From Neurospora tetrasperma FGSC 2508 (taxonomy: Eukaryota > Ascomycota > Sordariomycetes > Sordariales > Sordariaceae), in assembly GCF_000213175.1 (NCBI RefSeq), contig NW_009799101.1, positions 4,845,470 through 4,909,469 of the forward strand: a stretch of DNA of 64,000 bases, in the 5' to 3' direction. Of the stretch, positions 34,061 through 46,945 are shown piece after piece. Both the position numbers and the translations under genes were made by a program. Within the stretch, counting starts at the first letter, position 1, and each line of letters begins with the position of its first letter. The notes beneath the pieces were generated by a model. It made no database searches, was not told the DNA's origin, and saw only the letters and a program-made list of their open reading frames with translations.

Positions 34061-36212
34061 TTTTTGTGTGTGGCTTCGAAAAAAAAACTTAATAGCCAAT
34101 GAGAAGCCATGGAAAGGCCGCGGCTGCCCAATCATATTTGCTCACATTCCTCCTTTCTCCTCTTTTTTTTTCACCAGACGGGCTTGTTGCTTGCTGCGAC
34201 GGAGTTGCTGTGGTCGCCGCCATCGAACCAGTCGTCAGAACAAAAAGACTGGGAAGAGTGGCATGCTATAAGTCCCCTGATCGTGGCCGGACTTTATCGA
34301 GTCCACCACTGTCAAGGTGAATCAAGGTGAAGATGGACAGTGTGTCCACGACGACGACGAGGGAAGGCTGTCGCAATGAACTTTGATAGAGTCGGCGTCG
34401 ATGATACGTACAGTTTATGAGCACTGTCTTACCGTTCAGGCTGCGACGGTGAATAGCTGGACGGTCTGACGGTCAAGATCACCTCGCTTTCTGTGCCGCC
34501 AGCCGCCAAGCTGCTCGGGTCGACAAGATTGGCAGCTGCCGACATTACTTCAGTCTTTAGTGTAGGAGATCCGTCTCGCCAGTTGATCTCCCGCTTTTGA
34601 TCAACCAGACTGCCAAACCTTATCTCAAGGTCAACGCTTATCAATTGGATCGGTTATTTGGATGTGTTGACTCCGCTTGGAAACATCGACTGATACCTAC
34701 CTACACACCAGCAACCTCCATGTCGAGGGGAATTCCGAATGACCATGATCGTGTGAGGTTTTCATTTGATATACATCAATTCGATACACAATTCGTCCCC
34801 GCATCAGTAAAGAAGAAGAAATAGAAAAAAGCGTGGGGTCACCCCGCGGTTTGTGCTCGCGAATCTCGATCGAATGTGCATATCAAAAGTTGGAGAAAAA
34901 GTGGTGGTTGTGGCTTGGTGCAGGTTCGCAGGCGTTCCAGACCAGGTGATCTTCACTGGTCCAGCAGAAAGGAGGAGACGGCAGCTGGCAGTGTATATGA
35001 CGAAGTACATATTCCATTGGAAGACGGAAGACGGCAATCACCGCGACTACGAGCTTCTCTACTTCTGGGTCGAGTTGTTGAATGGTTCGGCGTGGGGTTT
35101 TCCCAACTTTCGTTCCATTGGATGGGTAGGATCTTGTGCTGACAGGGAGGACGGACTGTCCAAAAATACCATGCCCGTTCCAACATTGAACGACGATATG
35201 CCAATGTTGGAAAAATATCGACAACGTTCCAAGTTTGAGCCAATTGCCATGGTCACGCTCAATCCTTCCCAACCCCACGCTTGTCCTCCCACCCTCTCTC
35301 CCACGCCGCCCGCCGTTTGCAAAGACGGCACAGCGTCTGTTGAACTACATCGGTCAAGGCCAAGGGAGGTCAGCACTGCCGCAGACAGTGTTACCGCAAG
35401 GTGAGCAGTTGTTGGCCAAAAGTCGCTTTTGCTTCCATCCTGCTAGCAACCTATGGGAGCAACCGGAAACCACCTTCCAGTTCAATTTGGAATGGGACGG
35501 TTTCGGCTCCTGGTTGACTGGTTGACTGGCTGGCTGGCTGGCTTGTCCTGGTCCTGGTCCCTCTTCGCTACCAGCCGCTTCTCGACTGTCTCTCGTCTGT
35601 TCAGCAAACTTCTCATCCCAGCATCCAATGAGACGCCATAGGCTATTCGAGCCAGGTAGGTAGAGCAAGCCGGGCTGACTGGTCGACTTCCAGCTCGCAG
35701 CTACCCCTACCTCCAGTCAAGCCAGCCTTTACGACACAGGCCGGATACGGATATTGGTGTGGTAGGTGAAAGTGTGAAGCAGGTAGAGGTAGGAAAGCAA
35801 AAGGCGGTGAATTACCGTGGTGAAGGTAAAAGTATCACACCACTTCACAGGCTGGCAACTCACTCGTGACTTTCTCCCTTGGAGTGCAAGTTCATGCGGT
35901 CGTCAGATTCAAAATGGAGCCTCAATAGGGGGAATGGGTGAAGGAAGCGGCGGCAGCACACATGATGCGTGTTTCTTCTTCTTCTTCCCCTCTTCACCAG
36001 GTCGGAGGCTTGGGTTTGACTGGGTATGCCTGCTCAATGCATACGCGCCCACTGACTGCGACTCGATCCTCGCTCTGTCATTGCTAGAAGTTCATGAGAG
36101 AACCACAGAGAGCTTACGGACCACCTGCTGACTACCGTTAGATACCACCATGATGTAGCCCTTAACGGAAGAGGAAGAACGGTCCTGTTGCCAGCATCCG
36201 TACATGTACTAG
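34061..36212. other. Intergenic, no supported gene
   Basis: A plus-strand frame at 34874-35404 (176 aa from an ATG) is the longest, but it has no codon bias or recognisable motif. AGGTAGGT-type motifs lie at 34694-34703 and 35654-35664. Nothing else is supported. Confidence 0.4.
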
Positions 36213-36716
36213 TGTGGTGAAGTAGAGGAACTTGATGAAGCTGCTGGGAACGGCACACTGTATACATGTCTGGTTCCGTTTGGTGGTGCCTGCGGTACGA
36301 CATTTCACCTCACCAGCGATCTTCGGGCGGCGACTTTTGCTTCGCCGTATTCTCCCAAAGAGGAAGGAACTGGCTTCGTATATCACCAACATGATGCCTC
36401 GAGGCAGTGTAAACGAGTTGATGAGCGTTTAGTGTCCCAAGACGCCTTCTTCCAAGGGACACTTGTCGCCATCGACACCGCTGAACTTGGTATCTCCGAC
36501 GTCTTTACAGAGTTGCTGAACAAAAGTGCGCAACATGACTTTAGTTGCTACGTTCCAGCCGGAGTTGCCTCCCTCGAGCCTGTCTATTATCTGCCCGTTA
36601 CATCGGCCTCCATTACTTGCCCTTCAGCGAGTCGGTTCCACGGCGTCATGACACTTCAGTCTTGCTTCAAGCTCGCGTGTTTCGAGAAAATTTTCGCCTC
36701 AGGGACAGCACTCTAG
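36213..36716 (+). other. Open frame without start codon, possible exon or decayed gene
   Basis: A 504-nt stop-free frame, opening just after a TAG that could be a splice acceptor and ending at TAG 36714. The translation is protein-like, with C-ending codons in its middle part (for example GTLVAIDTAELGISDVFTEL), but there is no ATG near its start. I could not find an upstream exon in a compatible phase. It may be an exon, a decayed gene or chance. Confidence 0.25.
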
Positions 36717-38846
36717 GCAGTGCTCACCCGGCTGTGGACCAACTGCATCACAAAACGGATCATGGCAGATGAGTTGCTATGGTTTATTGGATCACGACAT
36801 TCTCGTGGGACGTCAGATGGCTTTCGAAAAGGGCGTATCGCTGATGAGGTGGCGGCCATGGCACTGGGCAATGGAAAGATGATCCAAGCGTGATGTAGGC
36901 GGCCTTAAGGAACCGAAGTCAGTCGATTGAGGCAGAGACCGAGAACGAACCTCAACAATTCAGTCCAGCCAGTCCGAGCCTTGAAAATTCAGGGGGCGGG
37001 AGATGTGCGTATGGATGGTGATGATGATGATGATGACGAGGCGAGCATGAACACTCTGGGGAAAAGTCTGGGGTATGGGGACGTTGAGAGGCAAGCAGAA
37101 TGGACTGGACAGAAACACTGCTCAAAAGGTCGCCTTGCAGAAGTCTGGGGCCCCAGTGGTCCTATGAGGGCGTTGTTGATTTCGTGATGATAATATTATT
37201 TGGTGGTGGTGGTGGTGGTAGAGGTAGTGGTGGTGTCATCATCATACGGCGTCGCAACTGCAGCGATGAGGTACCGATGCTTTCGTTCGTCAACTTGACA
37301 TGGACTGACTGAAATTGCAGTGCAGTGATGTCGGTTCGTTACTAAGTATTCCTTCCCCAGGGTGTTTGGCCAGTGAGTACCAACTTCAAAGGCACGGCGG
37401 GCAGTCACGGGCGATGGCGGTGGTGGTTCCCTTAAGTGTTGTGGTGGTCAAACGGGGACACTCAGACGCGGGAAGCACGACCGGTGAGGCAACCGACGCG
37501 CAGCGGAATACTTGCCTCTACTGCTAAGGGCTCAACCCTTTCACCGGTCGCCGCAGGACGAAATCTCCGCACGCAACAATTGTGAGCTTTTCGGAAGATC
37601 TCCCTCCAGATTCCTCCAAATTCAATGGATGAGGAAACCACACCACACGCAACAAGTGAACGCCGCACCCCGACCGACCGACCGACCAACCAACCGACCG
37701 GTTACGACGCGACACCCGACACCCGACACCCGACCCTTTTGAAGGCTTGAACACTGACTGACCGAGCCGTTACCGTTAGCATCCCCATCTTGAGTGTCGC
37801 AAAGGATGTCGAGGACCAGAGAGACAGAGAAAGAGGGGGGGTACCAACACTTGGCGAAGCTAGGCTAGAAAGCGCTCGAAACCACCACCACCACCACCCC
37901 CTTGAGTGATAGTCCACAGCATGGCAACAAGACAGAGAGAGCGTTATCCGTCACTATCTGACAGATGGGTAACAGTCTCCGCGACCGAAGCGTTACGATT
38001 GCCCCGCAAAGTGGCTTTTACTGCTACTCTCTCGCTGCCACTGCTGCTCTCCTCGCTCCTGCTGCACAACGTTACACGGCCGCAGGCTGATATGAGGTCT
38101 CGATAGACGAGACGCCCCTTCAGACTTGGCAAAGCTGGAGTCTGGAGCAGTGGACAGAGTCGACATACTCACGGCATCTGTGTCTGTGCCGTAAGCGAGT
38201 CGCTCAAACACAATACAACACAATACATCACGACACAACACCACACAACACACGACGCCGCCAGTATTACGTCGGGCGGGACGATCGGTCAACGACGGGA
38301 GTTGCAAGTTTGTGGGGTTGTGGAGGGGATAGCTAGGTACAACCAGCCAACCTCATCTCCACGGAAAACACAAGCCATGAATGGATGGCACGGGAAACAC
38401 TCGACATGGATGGATAATGCGGGACCCTCTGTGCATCAGGTCGTCCAGAAAAAGATCAGGATCAAGGATGGAAACAGGTTTCTCTCTCGCCGCCAGCCCA
38501 CCTCCAGTCGCCGTACGAAAGGCCAGCAAGCAGAAATCTGGGGAAGATAGTTGCTGCTGACTGGTGTTTACCTGACCCATCTTGCCCCCAGCTTCTTCCA
38601 GGTTGTCCTGCAGCGGTTACTTGCGATCTACAGTTTTGCCTGCCCCTTTTCGATGGGTCGACGGTCAGTTTCAAGAATTCCGACCCTGTTCATCTGGGTC
38701 GATAATGATGTGATTCGAGTTCGTTAACGAAAACGCCCACCACGCGCCTCTCTGCATCTTGACCCGCTTTATCCTCAGGGGGCACGGGGTCGGTCGAGGA
38801 TTCCAAAGGTGATGGAAACTTGCCTTATCTCACGCTCAAGACCGTC
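36717..38846. other. Intergenic with trinucleotide repeats
   Basis: No supported gene. It has a GAT run (about 37017-37037), a GGT run (about 37201-37220), CGACC/CAACC repeats (37670-37700), CACCCGA repeats (37710-37730) and an ACACAAC-rich tract near 38210-38250. Confidence 0.5.
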
Positions 38847-39453
38847 ATGTCTTTTTCCGACGGCGGCGTCGACGGCACACCGCTTGCCGCTATCGCTCGG
38901 TCAAGGGTCGTTTTCAGCTTTCAGGATGCGGTATCCGATGCCTTGGTCGCCGCCGTTCCCCTTATTTTTCCGTCACGCACTGACTGTCCGTTCATCAGTC
39001 ATTTCTCCAAAGTTCCAAGTCCAGACTCCAGAGTGCAGTCGCCTTTGCAGTGCTTGCGGTTATGGGTGTCGGACCCGTACGCGGCGTTGCAACATTGTGC
39101 GCCCCACTATAAACACCACCACCACCATCACCAAAAGACGGACGCTACCAATTGCCCGAGACATGTCAAACTCGCTCGTCTTGGACGAATCGCAATGGAG
39201 GATGCCGCCTACTCCCTTCCTGTTGGGGGTCATGTACAAGGGCATTACAGTAACCCCCTATTCCCGTCAGCGCTTGTCGAAAGATTGTGAGTAAAGACTT
39301 TTTTTGACAAGTGCTGCACGTCAGTCTTTTAGGCAAGAGGTAAGGGTCGTTGGCGGCATCGGTGGCGGCTTGGTCAAGAAAAGTTACTCGACCGTTCATC
39401 CAAATGAATGGATGGTTGCCTTCTTTTCGCCCATTCCCAACGCAACGTTTTGA
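38847..39453 (+). CDS. Candidate two-exon gene, unknown function (186 aa)
   Basis: Unrecognised. Exon 1 38847-39286; exon 2 39333-39453. The 46-bp intron starts with a perfect GTGAGT, has a TTGAC branch-like element and ends in TTTTAG. Phase 2 joins TT with G to make Leu, and the frame continues into a Gly/Val-rich end (QEVRVVGGIGGGLVKKSYS). Exon 1 has marked C-ending codon preference and gives a mixed sequence with a run of six His at its middle. No signal peptide is evident. The intron is near the lower length limit for fungi. An alternative donor (GTAAGG at 39339) could extend the gene further right, where another coding-like frame lies (39454-39700). It is isolated in a gene-poor stretch, so support rests on frame, codons and splice signals only. 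Confidence 0.35.
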
Positions 39454-42400
39454 GGCCATGTCTTGCCAAGAGGAAATAGTTCTACACCAAAGTCCGGCGC
39501 TACGCCAGTCAACGGAGGCAGATTTCAAGACCACCACCATGACTTCTATCACCACTACCGGGGATGGGACCGTTTGGTTACCAACAACGGAGAACGGATC
39601 ACTTAGCGACATGAAGCTGTTTTGCGCTAACTTGCAGGTCCACTTGGGACGCAACCTCAACTTCGGCCGGGTAAGGTCCAAAAGGGTCCGGTCTGGAAGA
39701 TCCAGAGGGACCCCGCACGGCCCGATGCTAGAGTCTCCGTCTGGAGCCCAGAGAATCAATGGAGCCTGCCGTTCGGGCGCTTTGTTACCCCCTTGAGAGG
39801 CTCTTGTTTTTTTCTCCTTTAGACCCAGCAGTTGGGCGCCAACCCACTTCGTACTACCAAAAGTGTGTAAGAACAACCTTACAAATGGCCAATGGTCGAT
39901 AACACAGGACCCTTCTTGGTGGATTGTATGAGACACGTCAACTGGCCGTTTATTGACTACTGAAACCGCCTACAAGGACATGGTATGTTGGGAATTCTAC
40001 TCCCCAAGTTTGACATTTCCTGGTGGTGGAGGAGTGAACCGAACAATGACCGTTTCGAGATCCGTTCAGGAAATCCACGTCCCATTTCACCATCTGTAGC
40101 AGAGGCATGTGTACAAAGAGATTGGACTTCCGTCTACGATACCGCTGATAATACTGTAGCAGTGTAGATCCAGAGGGAAGCTCTTCAAGGCTCAAGCCCA
40201 GGCTTGTAAGGCGACACTATCACGCCACCCTTGACCCGCTGTGACGAATACACCTACCTCTAGGTCCCTTCGCTTCCGTCGCTTCCATCCAGCGTCTTGG
40301 GCGTGTGGCCATCATACTCCTGAAATCGACGAGTTACAGGGCATGACGGCCGCTAAATAGGGCATGTTGTAGGCTTAGTTGGCGCTATCGCAAGCCAGGG
40401 CATGGCGTCCCACCTCCACTGCCCTGCCTGCACATCAATCGCCGGCTTGGCATGGAATTTGATATGTATCAATTTCTTCATGTTACACTCCGGCAAGTCC
40501 TTGACTCACAATCACCAGCATCACCAACAGCAGTCACCATTTCTAGAACCTAGTACGGCTCTCCGAGTTCGGCTCACAAAAAGCGTCATGACTCGCAGTT
40601 GCTATCACTATCAGCCATGTCTCACATGGACTTGAACGAACCCCTCTCGCTAGAAGTTCTGGTAGCTATCCCTCCCTGTCCGCGCTTCTCGCGAGAGAGC
40701 CGCTGTCTCTGATTCTGATTCTGATCAATCACATAGCTTCCTTCACTGACAGGATGACAGTGAGAGAAGGGGTCGCAATCTCGCATCTCACATTGCGAAA
40801 CGCCATGCCATGCCCATGGCCCAAGACGCCTAGCAAGAAAGTCCGGATGAAATGGAACTGAACTGATAACGACCCGAAGATTGAACAAGATTCCTTCCTT
40901 TCTGAGACTGACAAGAGATGAACTAACCAATCGCTACCTAGATTTGAAGCTTGGAGAGATAACCTGATGGCTGATGCTAGGGCTGCTGCTAGTCCTGCTG
41001 TATCACTGCATAACATGGCTTACTGGCCTGCCTAACCGCGAGCATGGGGCGTGGTCATGAGCATGGTTTTTGCAGTAGTGAGAAAGAGGAGAGGCATGAA
41101 GCAGCCATCGCGGGCATGCAAGAAATTCGAACTGCAGCAGGCGGAAAGATTCATCACCAGAGCATCAGTTGCAAGATGGATATCGATCTTCGGGTTGGCT
41201 GACCCTGGCCTCAACCGCGGGTAGCGAGCTCCGCAACGGAAACGCATGGTGATCATGATGATGACCATGACCAGGAAGCCTTGTCCTTTACTCCACGTCT
41301 TTTACATGTGCGATGGTAAGACGCTTGGGAGGAATATACGAGACTGCAAATGCAAGCGAGTTCGGAACGGCCGGCGCCAGATCATTGCATCCTGGATAAA
41401 GCTGGAGATGAGAGGCCATTCCGACTCGTGACCTGGCCAGCTTCGCTCCCCACCATCGATCCGACTGACATGACATGACATCCACGGAGATCCGAGCGAG
41501 TGCTCGGTTTTAGTTCTCGCTTCAACTGCAACGGCCCAAGATGAACTTTGAACTCGTCATTGACCTCAGCCGCCTTAGCTTGGCTGGGTCCCAACTTGCA
41601 CAGATCAGATCATTGGAGTCAATGCATCGCCAACTTGCGTTCGACTTCTCCGTATGGTCTCCTTCGTATGGCAGTCTGGGCCATAGTCTATATGCCCATG
41701 CATGAACAAGGCGCAATTCGCCTTATGTCGTCTAGGTCTTGGGAGACGGGGGAAATTTGGCAGCTTTTGGGTCTCTTGCTACCTGACCTGCGTTCATGGC
41801 CTTTGACCGGTCGTTGCCAAGTGGATGAGGGGGGTTTACACAGGGTTGCGGTCGTCAAGTTGTGTAACCATGCTCAATGAGCCGGTCAGGGCCAGGTTGA
41901 TGGGGTAGCGTAGGGTGGAAATATCCAGAACCCCAGAAGCTGCGATGGGGTTGTGAATCGTCTGTGCTGTCAACGGCAAAATATCTCTCTTGGCCTTGCT
42001 TGACACTTCCTTTTCTTGCGCGGACATGACCAAACGCTGAACAGTCACCAAGGTCTACGATCAATTTCTTCCGTCAGTCGGTAGCACTCGCCTCTTGAAC
42101 TGGACAGCAAAGGGTCCCGGTCCATCCATCCCCCAATCTCTTCAATCTCATCTCATCTCGTTCATCCTGTTTGGCCCGTCTCCGTATCCGGGATGGCAGA
42201 TACGGCAGCACCAAAAGGTCCAATTCGGCTCATACCGTGCCATCCCTCACTCCCGCCGTCACTCGCGAGCTCTAGCGAGAGGCATAGTGAGCGGAGAATA
42301 AGTCATGTATAGGTAGGAGGGTCTTATCTACCTTGATGGCTCATACCACACCTTCATGTAACGCTGATGGACGAACATAACCCTTTCATGCTTACCACTG

Positions 42401-43244
42401 TCTTCCGGATGTCACCAATGTTCCGGCGTGTATCATATCATCAAAGCGGACATTGTCTGCCCCGCTCACACCACACATGCTCACAACAATCCTGCCTCAC
42501 AACAAAAAAATTCCGTTATATCAAGGATAATTAATCAACCTTGACTAGCAGCCGCAGCGACAACTGGAAGCAGCCACGGCAGCCGCCACAGGCAACCAGA
42601 CCCCCTCGAAATTGAAATCCCCACTACTTGTGGTTTTTCTGTTATCTCCGTGCAACACACCATCTTACTGTGTCCGGAAGGCGCTAATGCGGGGTGTGCC
42701 ACACCTAAACACAAGCACTGCACGTTCGAGGCACACGTTTTTATGTACGAGCATATGTGTGGAAGGCGCATCTTGGTTGGTGTATTGGGTGGAGGATTTG
42801 GTGGATGGCGGATGTCACCCTGCGACATGTTTGGTTCTAGTGCCATTTTGAGGCCATGAGTTCTTCTTGTCCAGTTATTCAGTTCGCCGTCAACAGGTGC
42901 AACAGTTTGAGAGCCGAACCTACCTGCCTAACCGCCATAATGGAGGGCACGATATTGGGATGACACCCGGGAACTAAGAGAGAAGTGAGACTTGCGATCC
43001 GTTCCGGTTCCATCGTCATCCAAACAACCACCGCGAGTATTAGCATAACGTAAAAAGACCGGCTGCTTCCAAGTATGTAACTTCGTTTGGAGCGGCAACA
43101 GCTAATCCATCTGCAAGCTCAGGTCCGAAACGGAGAAATTTGATAGACAACCATTCAACCGCCTCACTTCCGTCCAAAAAAGACATATAACCCGCCATCT
43201 ACACACCCTCATCTCCCTTGGTCTGTCTATCAGGGCTTCAGATC
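39454..43244. other. Intergenic, no supported gene
   Basis: A plus-strand coding-like frame at 39454-39700 may belong to the candidate gene on its left. Otherwise only short frames occur. An ACCTACCTCTAGGT motif lies at 40253-40266. No RNA genes seen. Confidence 0.4.
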
Positions 43245-43716
43245 ATGCACCTCATCACCGAAGCGGTTCCCGCAAGACGCAGGACGCGGACGCGGACGAG
43301 ATCTTGGGCCCTTGAGCTAGAGGTACAATCGCCAGGTGAGGTCAACAGTGCCCAGGCTCGTGACTTTCCCCTCATCAGTCCCTGACGTGGGGTGGAACTG
43401 CTTATCCGGAGGACTAACTGGGTGCGGGGCTGTGTCATGTGCTTTCTTCGATATCTCAGCACATCCTCTTACTAAACCCGTGCTTGGACTCGTGATTGAT
43501 CACTTGGACATCTTTGGACTTGGGGGTCCTCCTCCGAGTGAGGAGAAGGAGGGAGGTTCATGCGGGTTGGTCAGAATCGAGGCAGACGAGGTGGTGGAGA
43601 GATGGAGAAATGGAGTGGTTCGAACTGGGTCTTGGCGTCAGAGTGGCTTCAACCTCTGGAGAGTGTTTAAGGGCGGGGGCTATGAGGCCGTTGGGAACGA
43701 CGATGTTGAGTGGTGA
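43245..43716 (+). CDS. Candidate two-exon gene, unknown function (115 aa)
   Basis: Unrecognised. Exon 1 43245-43335 starts at the ATG and encodes an Arg/Thr-rich lead. A 124-bp intron (GTGAGG donor, ACTAAC branch, CTCAG acceptor, phase 1) leads to exon 2, 43460-43716, with coding-like codons and a compact Trp/Arg/Gly-rich end (for example RIEADEVVERWRNG and GFNLWRVFKGGGYEAVG). A TATA-like CATATAA lies about 60 bp upstream of the ATG. No signal peptide or membrane segment. The donor is not the strongest consensus, and exon 1 contains CGGACG repeats, so the 5' end is the least certain part. Confidence 0.38.
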
Positions 43717-46591
43717 TGAACGTCTGGAGAAATAGGGAACTGGGGCGGGGAGGTGGGTTGATGGTAGAGGTACCTACCTCTAGGTAGGTTGATGAGGTAA
43801 GAGTCTGGAGACTTTATAGGCATTGAAGCAACCAGAGCCCTCGAGCACTTGCCGTCAATGCACCTCTATGCTAATTGTAAGTTTGTTTACATCCTATCAA
43901 ACTTGTGTCACCCATCATCACCTGAAGTTGGGTAGGAATCTCGTTGTATCATGGTGTTGTGGCGAATTTGACACGTCAAGCCCGAAACCGTGAAAGACTC
44001 CCAAGCGGCGGTCCTGAATGCTGATTGATGAGCATTCCACACGGCACTTATACAAGCTATAGTGCTCAGGTCCTAAACCCCTTACGACACATATGGTGAA
44101 CTATCCGTACGGGCAAGGATCGACGCCGGTGATAACAGATTAAAGGTTTTTGGGGTTGCACGAAGCTCTGGACCAGCTCTTTCCAAAGTTGAAAGTCGGC
44201 AGATGCCTACTTGCCTCTACCTCTACTGGTGTAGGCTGAATAGACTGAACCATCTTGAGATATACTGCTTCAAGTGGTGAGGAGTCGGTGCCCCTTCAGC
44301 ATTAGAAGACATCGCAGGATGATGACTACCTTAATCTCTGGGCACTGAGTCAAAATTTTGATGTTAGATTGGATCATTCTACACATTTGTAGAGCATTCG
44401 AGACGCTTAACAGCAGAAAGTTTTGTCTCGGGGACTGTCGACTGTGACTCGGGGGCATCTGCTTCGATTCCAGGACGTATGACATGGAGATTTGATGGCT
44501 TCTAGCAGAAACTCCATTGAGGCATTTGAGCCGAGTTCCGATTTTGAAGACTGTAGTCCATCCCGTCTCCCGACCGTCGTTTCCTGCAACGACTGCATAA
44601 AACGGATGTATTGAAGATCAATCATCAACTTACAGAAGTAGGTGCCCTGATGTACACAGTCTGCCACAGTTTGAACCAATACTTGAGGCTCTCTCTGTCC
44701 CGCAATGTATACAGTTTTCCGTCTTTAACTGTGTTCAAGCTGGCCTGTAGTCCAGGCTGGATGTCTACCTCTACCTCTAGGTCTACACCATCTCGAACCT
44801 CAAAAACTGATGTCAGAACCTTCTTCAGCTTCTAACATTCCCTACCATCTCCAGCATCTCAAACGTAATTCTGACGAACGCCAAAACTGTCGTCTAACGT
44901 GAATGGGCGTCAGTTAACGTCAACAACGACAATCTTCGAATATTCCTCTGCAGAATATCAGCCACCATGCAAATCACGGGCACCCTACACGTTCATCCCC
45001 ATAAAATCCAGATGACAATGACAAAAGCGGAGATCTTGAGGCTCTGAAATGATCTCGATGAGAGCCTCAAGTCGACCGGTGTAGCGTAGTGCAAAAAGGA
45101 TCGCCATTCGCTGAAATCATAGCACGTAAGCCACAGTCCACCCATTGCATTGGCTTTCGGGACCCCCTAGAGACATACTGACTCTAGGGATATTCTGTGC
45201 AAGCAACCTTGAACGCAGAGACGATCCGGCCACCGGCAGTGCCGATCACTGAGGCCCAAGATATCAACCACCACACCCAACAGGTCAGTGTTGATTCTAG
45301 GCCCCTCCTTCATACTTATCCCTATGATGCAACTATCTGCTTGGTGGTCGACGCCCCCTTGCCAACACGAGCCGCACTACAGCATTGCTACAGCACAACG
45401 ACGCAGAACGACGTGCAAAAACATGCATCCCTATCCACTTGCGGAGAATGATGGACGCGGATGGGCGGCTTAGAGGGCAGAAGGTTTTTAGTTTGATGCA
45501 GAAAGGGTTCTCTAGGCTTCTTGGCTGTGTGGTCCAGACATCGAATCGGGTTACACATTGCCAGACGTTGGCGGGTAGGTATGAGTGCAAGCGTTGGTGA
45601 CGGTATGATGGTGTGCAACTGTGAACATCGATCAATCTTCAACACGGAAGAGACTGGAGCATCATGGAAATCCTCCCTCGTCTCGGCACAGTCTCGTTCT
45701 TTTCATTCTTCTCTTCTTGTCCCACATGGAACCATCTCCGCCTGGACTTGCATAAGCTGTACTGCAATTGATTGTCCACAAGCCCTTCTTGTGCTCTCAT
45801 TGCACAGTGCCTCACAGCCACTATGCCGGTCTGCTGCACCTCTTACACCACTTACACCTACCAGACGTTCAACAAGGATCCAGACCGGGGCAGAGCACAG
45901 TGACGAGGGCAAGGGGCCTGTCAATCATTTCATCAGAGATGACACTTTTCTGTTCCATATCCTCTTCCCGTTCGTTGCCTGTTGTTGAACGATCTGCGAC
46001 AGAATGCGGAGTCAAAGATCGTCAACATAAGACCCTGACGACGCCCAGCGCGTGTATTGGTGTCGTCGTGCAATGGCACACCATGATATCAAGTCTTATC
46101 TGGCCAGACGGGTGTCTACATCAGCACAGCGGTTCCGGAGAACCAACCTACCTACCTAGTTAACGGTTACAAAGAGCACAGTATCTTCACACGTTTTAGC
46201 GTTTTCTGGCTATAGAAAATGGATAAACATAGAGGTAAGATACATGTAACGCATTATTTAACATTTTCCATCACTTCCTTGTTTACTCGATCCGTCTAGA
46301 CCTACACTGGCACATACAATACACCAGGCAACAAGGGAATGGGAGTTGTGTGCGATCAGCCGTCGGACAGCACCTACCTAGTAGCTCGAGAGCTCAAGTG
46401 CAATTGCGTACCAATTGCGCAATAGGAGGTCCTATGGATTTGACTTTATCTATCTCACAGCTTGCGGAGTGCACTCCGGTTGTGAACCCCAGCCAAATGT
46501 GGTTTGCTCGGTTATGTAGGTAGTCTCTACAGACTTTGTAGTATGATGTCGGTGTGTCCATGTTTTTGGATGACGAAGGCATAGGTACAGT
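43717..46591. other. Intergenic, no supported gene
   Basis: Rich in the ACCTACCT/TACCTCTA motif (43765-43789, 44214-44228, 44763-44781, 46145-46160). Frames at 45197-45988 are short and unbiased. Nothing else is supported. Confidence 0.45.
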
Positions 46592-46945
46592 CTATTCCAT
46601 TCTTCTCGAGTAGGTAGGTAGGTAGTAAGGAGAGGAGGTGAGAACTCGACACTGCTGTGTTGTTGTCAACACCTCTTGTTGGAACTTGGAAAGGTAGGGG
46701 ATATCAAAGATCTCGTTTGTCCCATGGGGCTTTTGAGGTTTCTGCCTCTCGATTAACAGATAGAAGCGTAGAGCAGGCTGCCGAGAGAAGAACAGATTTG
46801 TAGAGGTAGAGTCAATCCTACAGCGACAGGATCGAGTATGTCTTTCCAGGTGTTCGTCCTGCATCGACGCGTACCTACCTGAGTGACAGGCATGCTTTCC
46901 GATCAGTCCACTGAAAAAGACGAAAAGGGTTGAGGTCAGTGTCAT
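46592..46945 (-). CDS. Hypothetical protein (117 aa), weak candidate with signal-like N-terminus
   Basis: An unrecognised frame from the ATG at 46945. The N-terminus (MTLTSTLFVFFSGLIG) resembles a signal peptide or anchor. The remainder has four cysteines in an Arg/His-rich middle and a Tyr/Thr-rich end. There is no codon bias, and the C-terminal part runs through an AGGTAGGT repeat that is otherwise typical of noncoding DNA here. I regard it as doubtful. Confidence 0.2.
   Translation of the reverse strand: MTLTSTLFVFFSGLIGKHACHSGRYASMQDEHLERHTRSCRCRIDSTSTNLFFSRQPALRFYLLIERQKPQKPHGTNEIFDIPYLSKFQQEVLTTTQQCRVLTSSPYYLPTYSRRME

Noticed and set aside
39166-39936. 256-aa minus-strand frame
   Set aside because: It overlaps the better-biased plus-strand candidate gene and has no recognisable motif.
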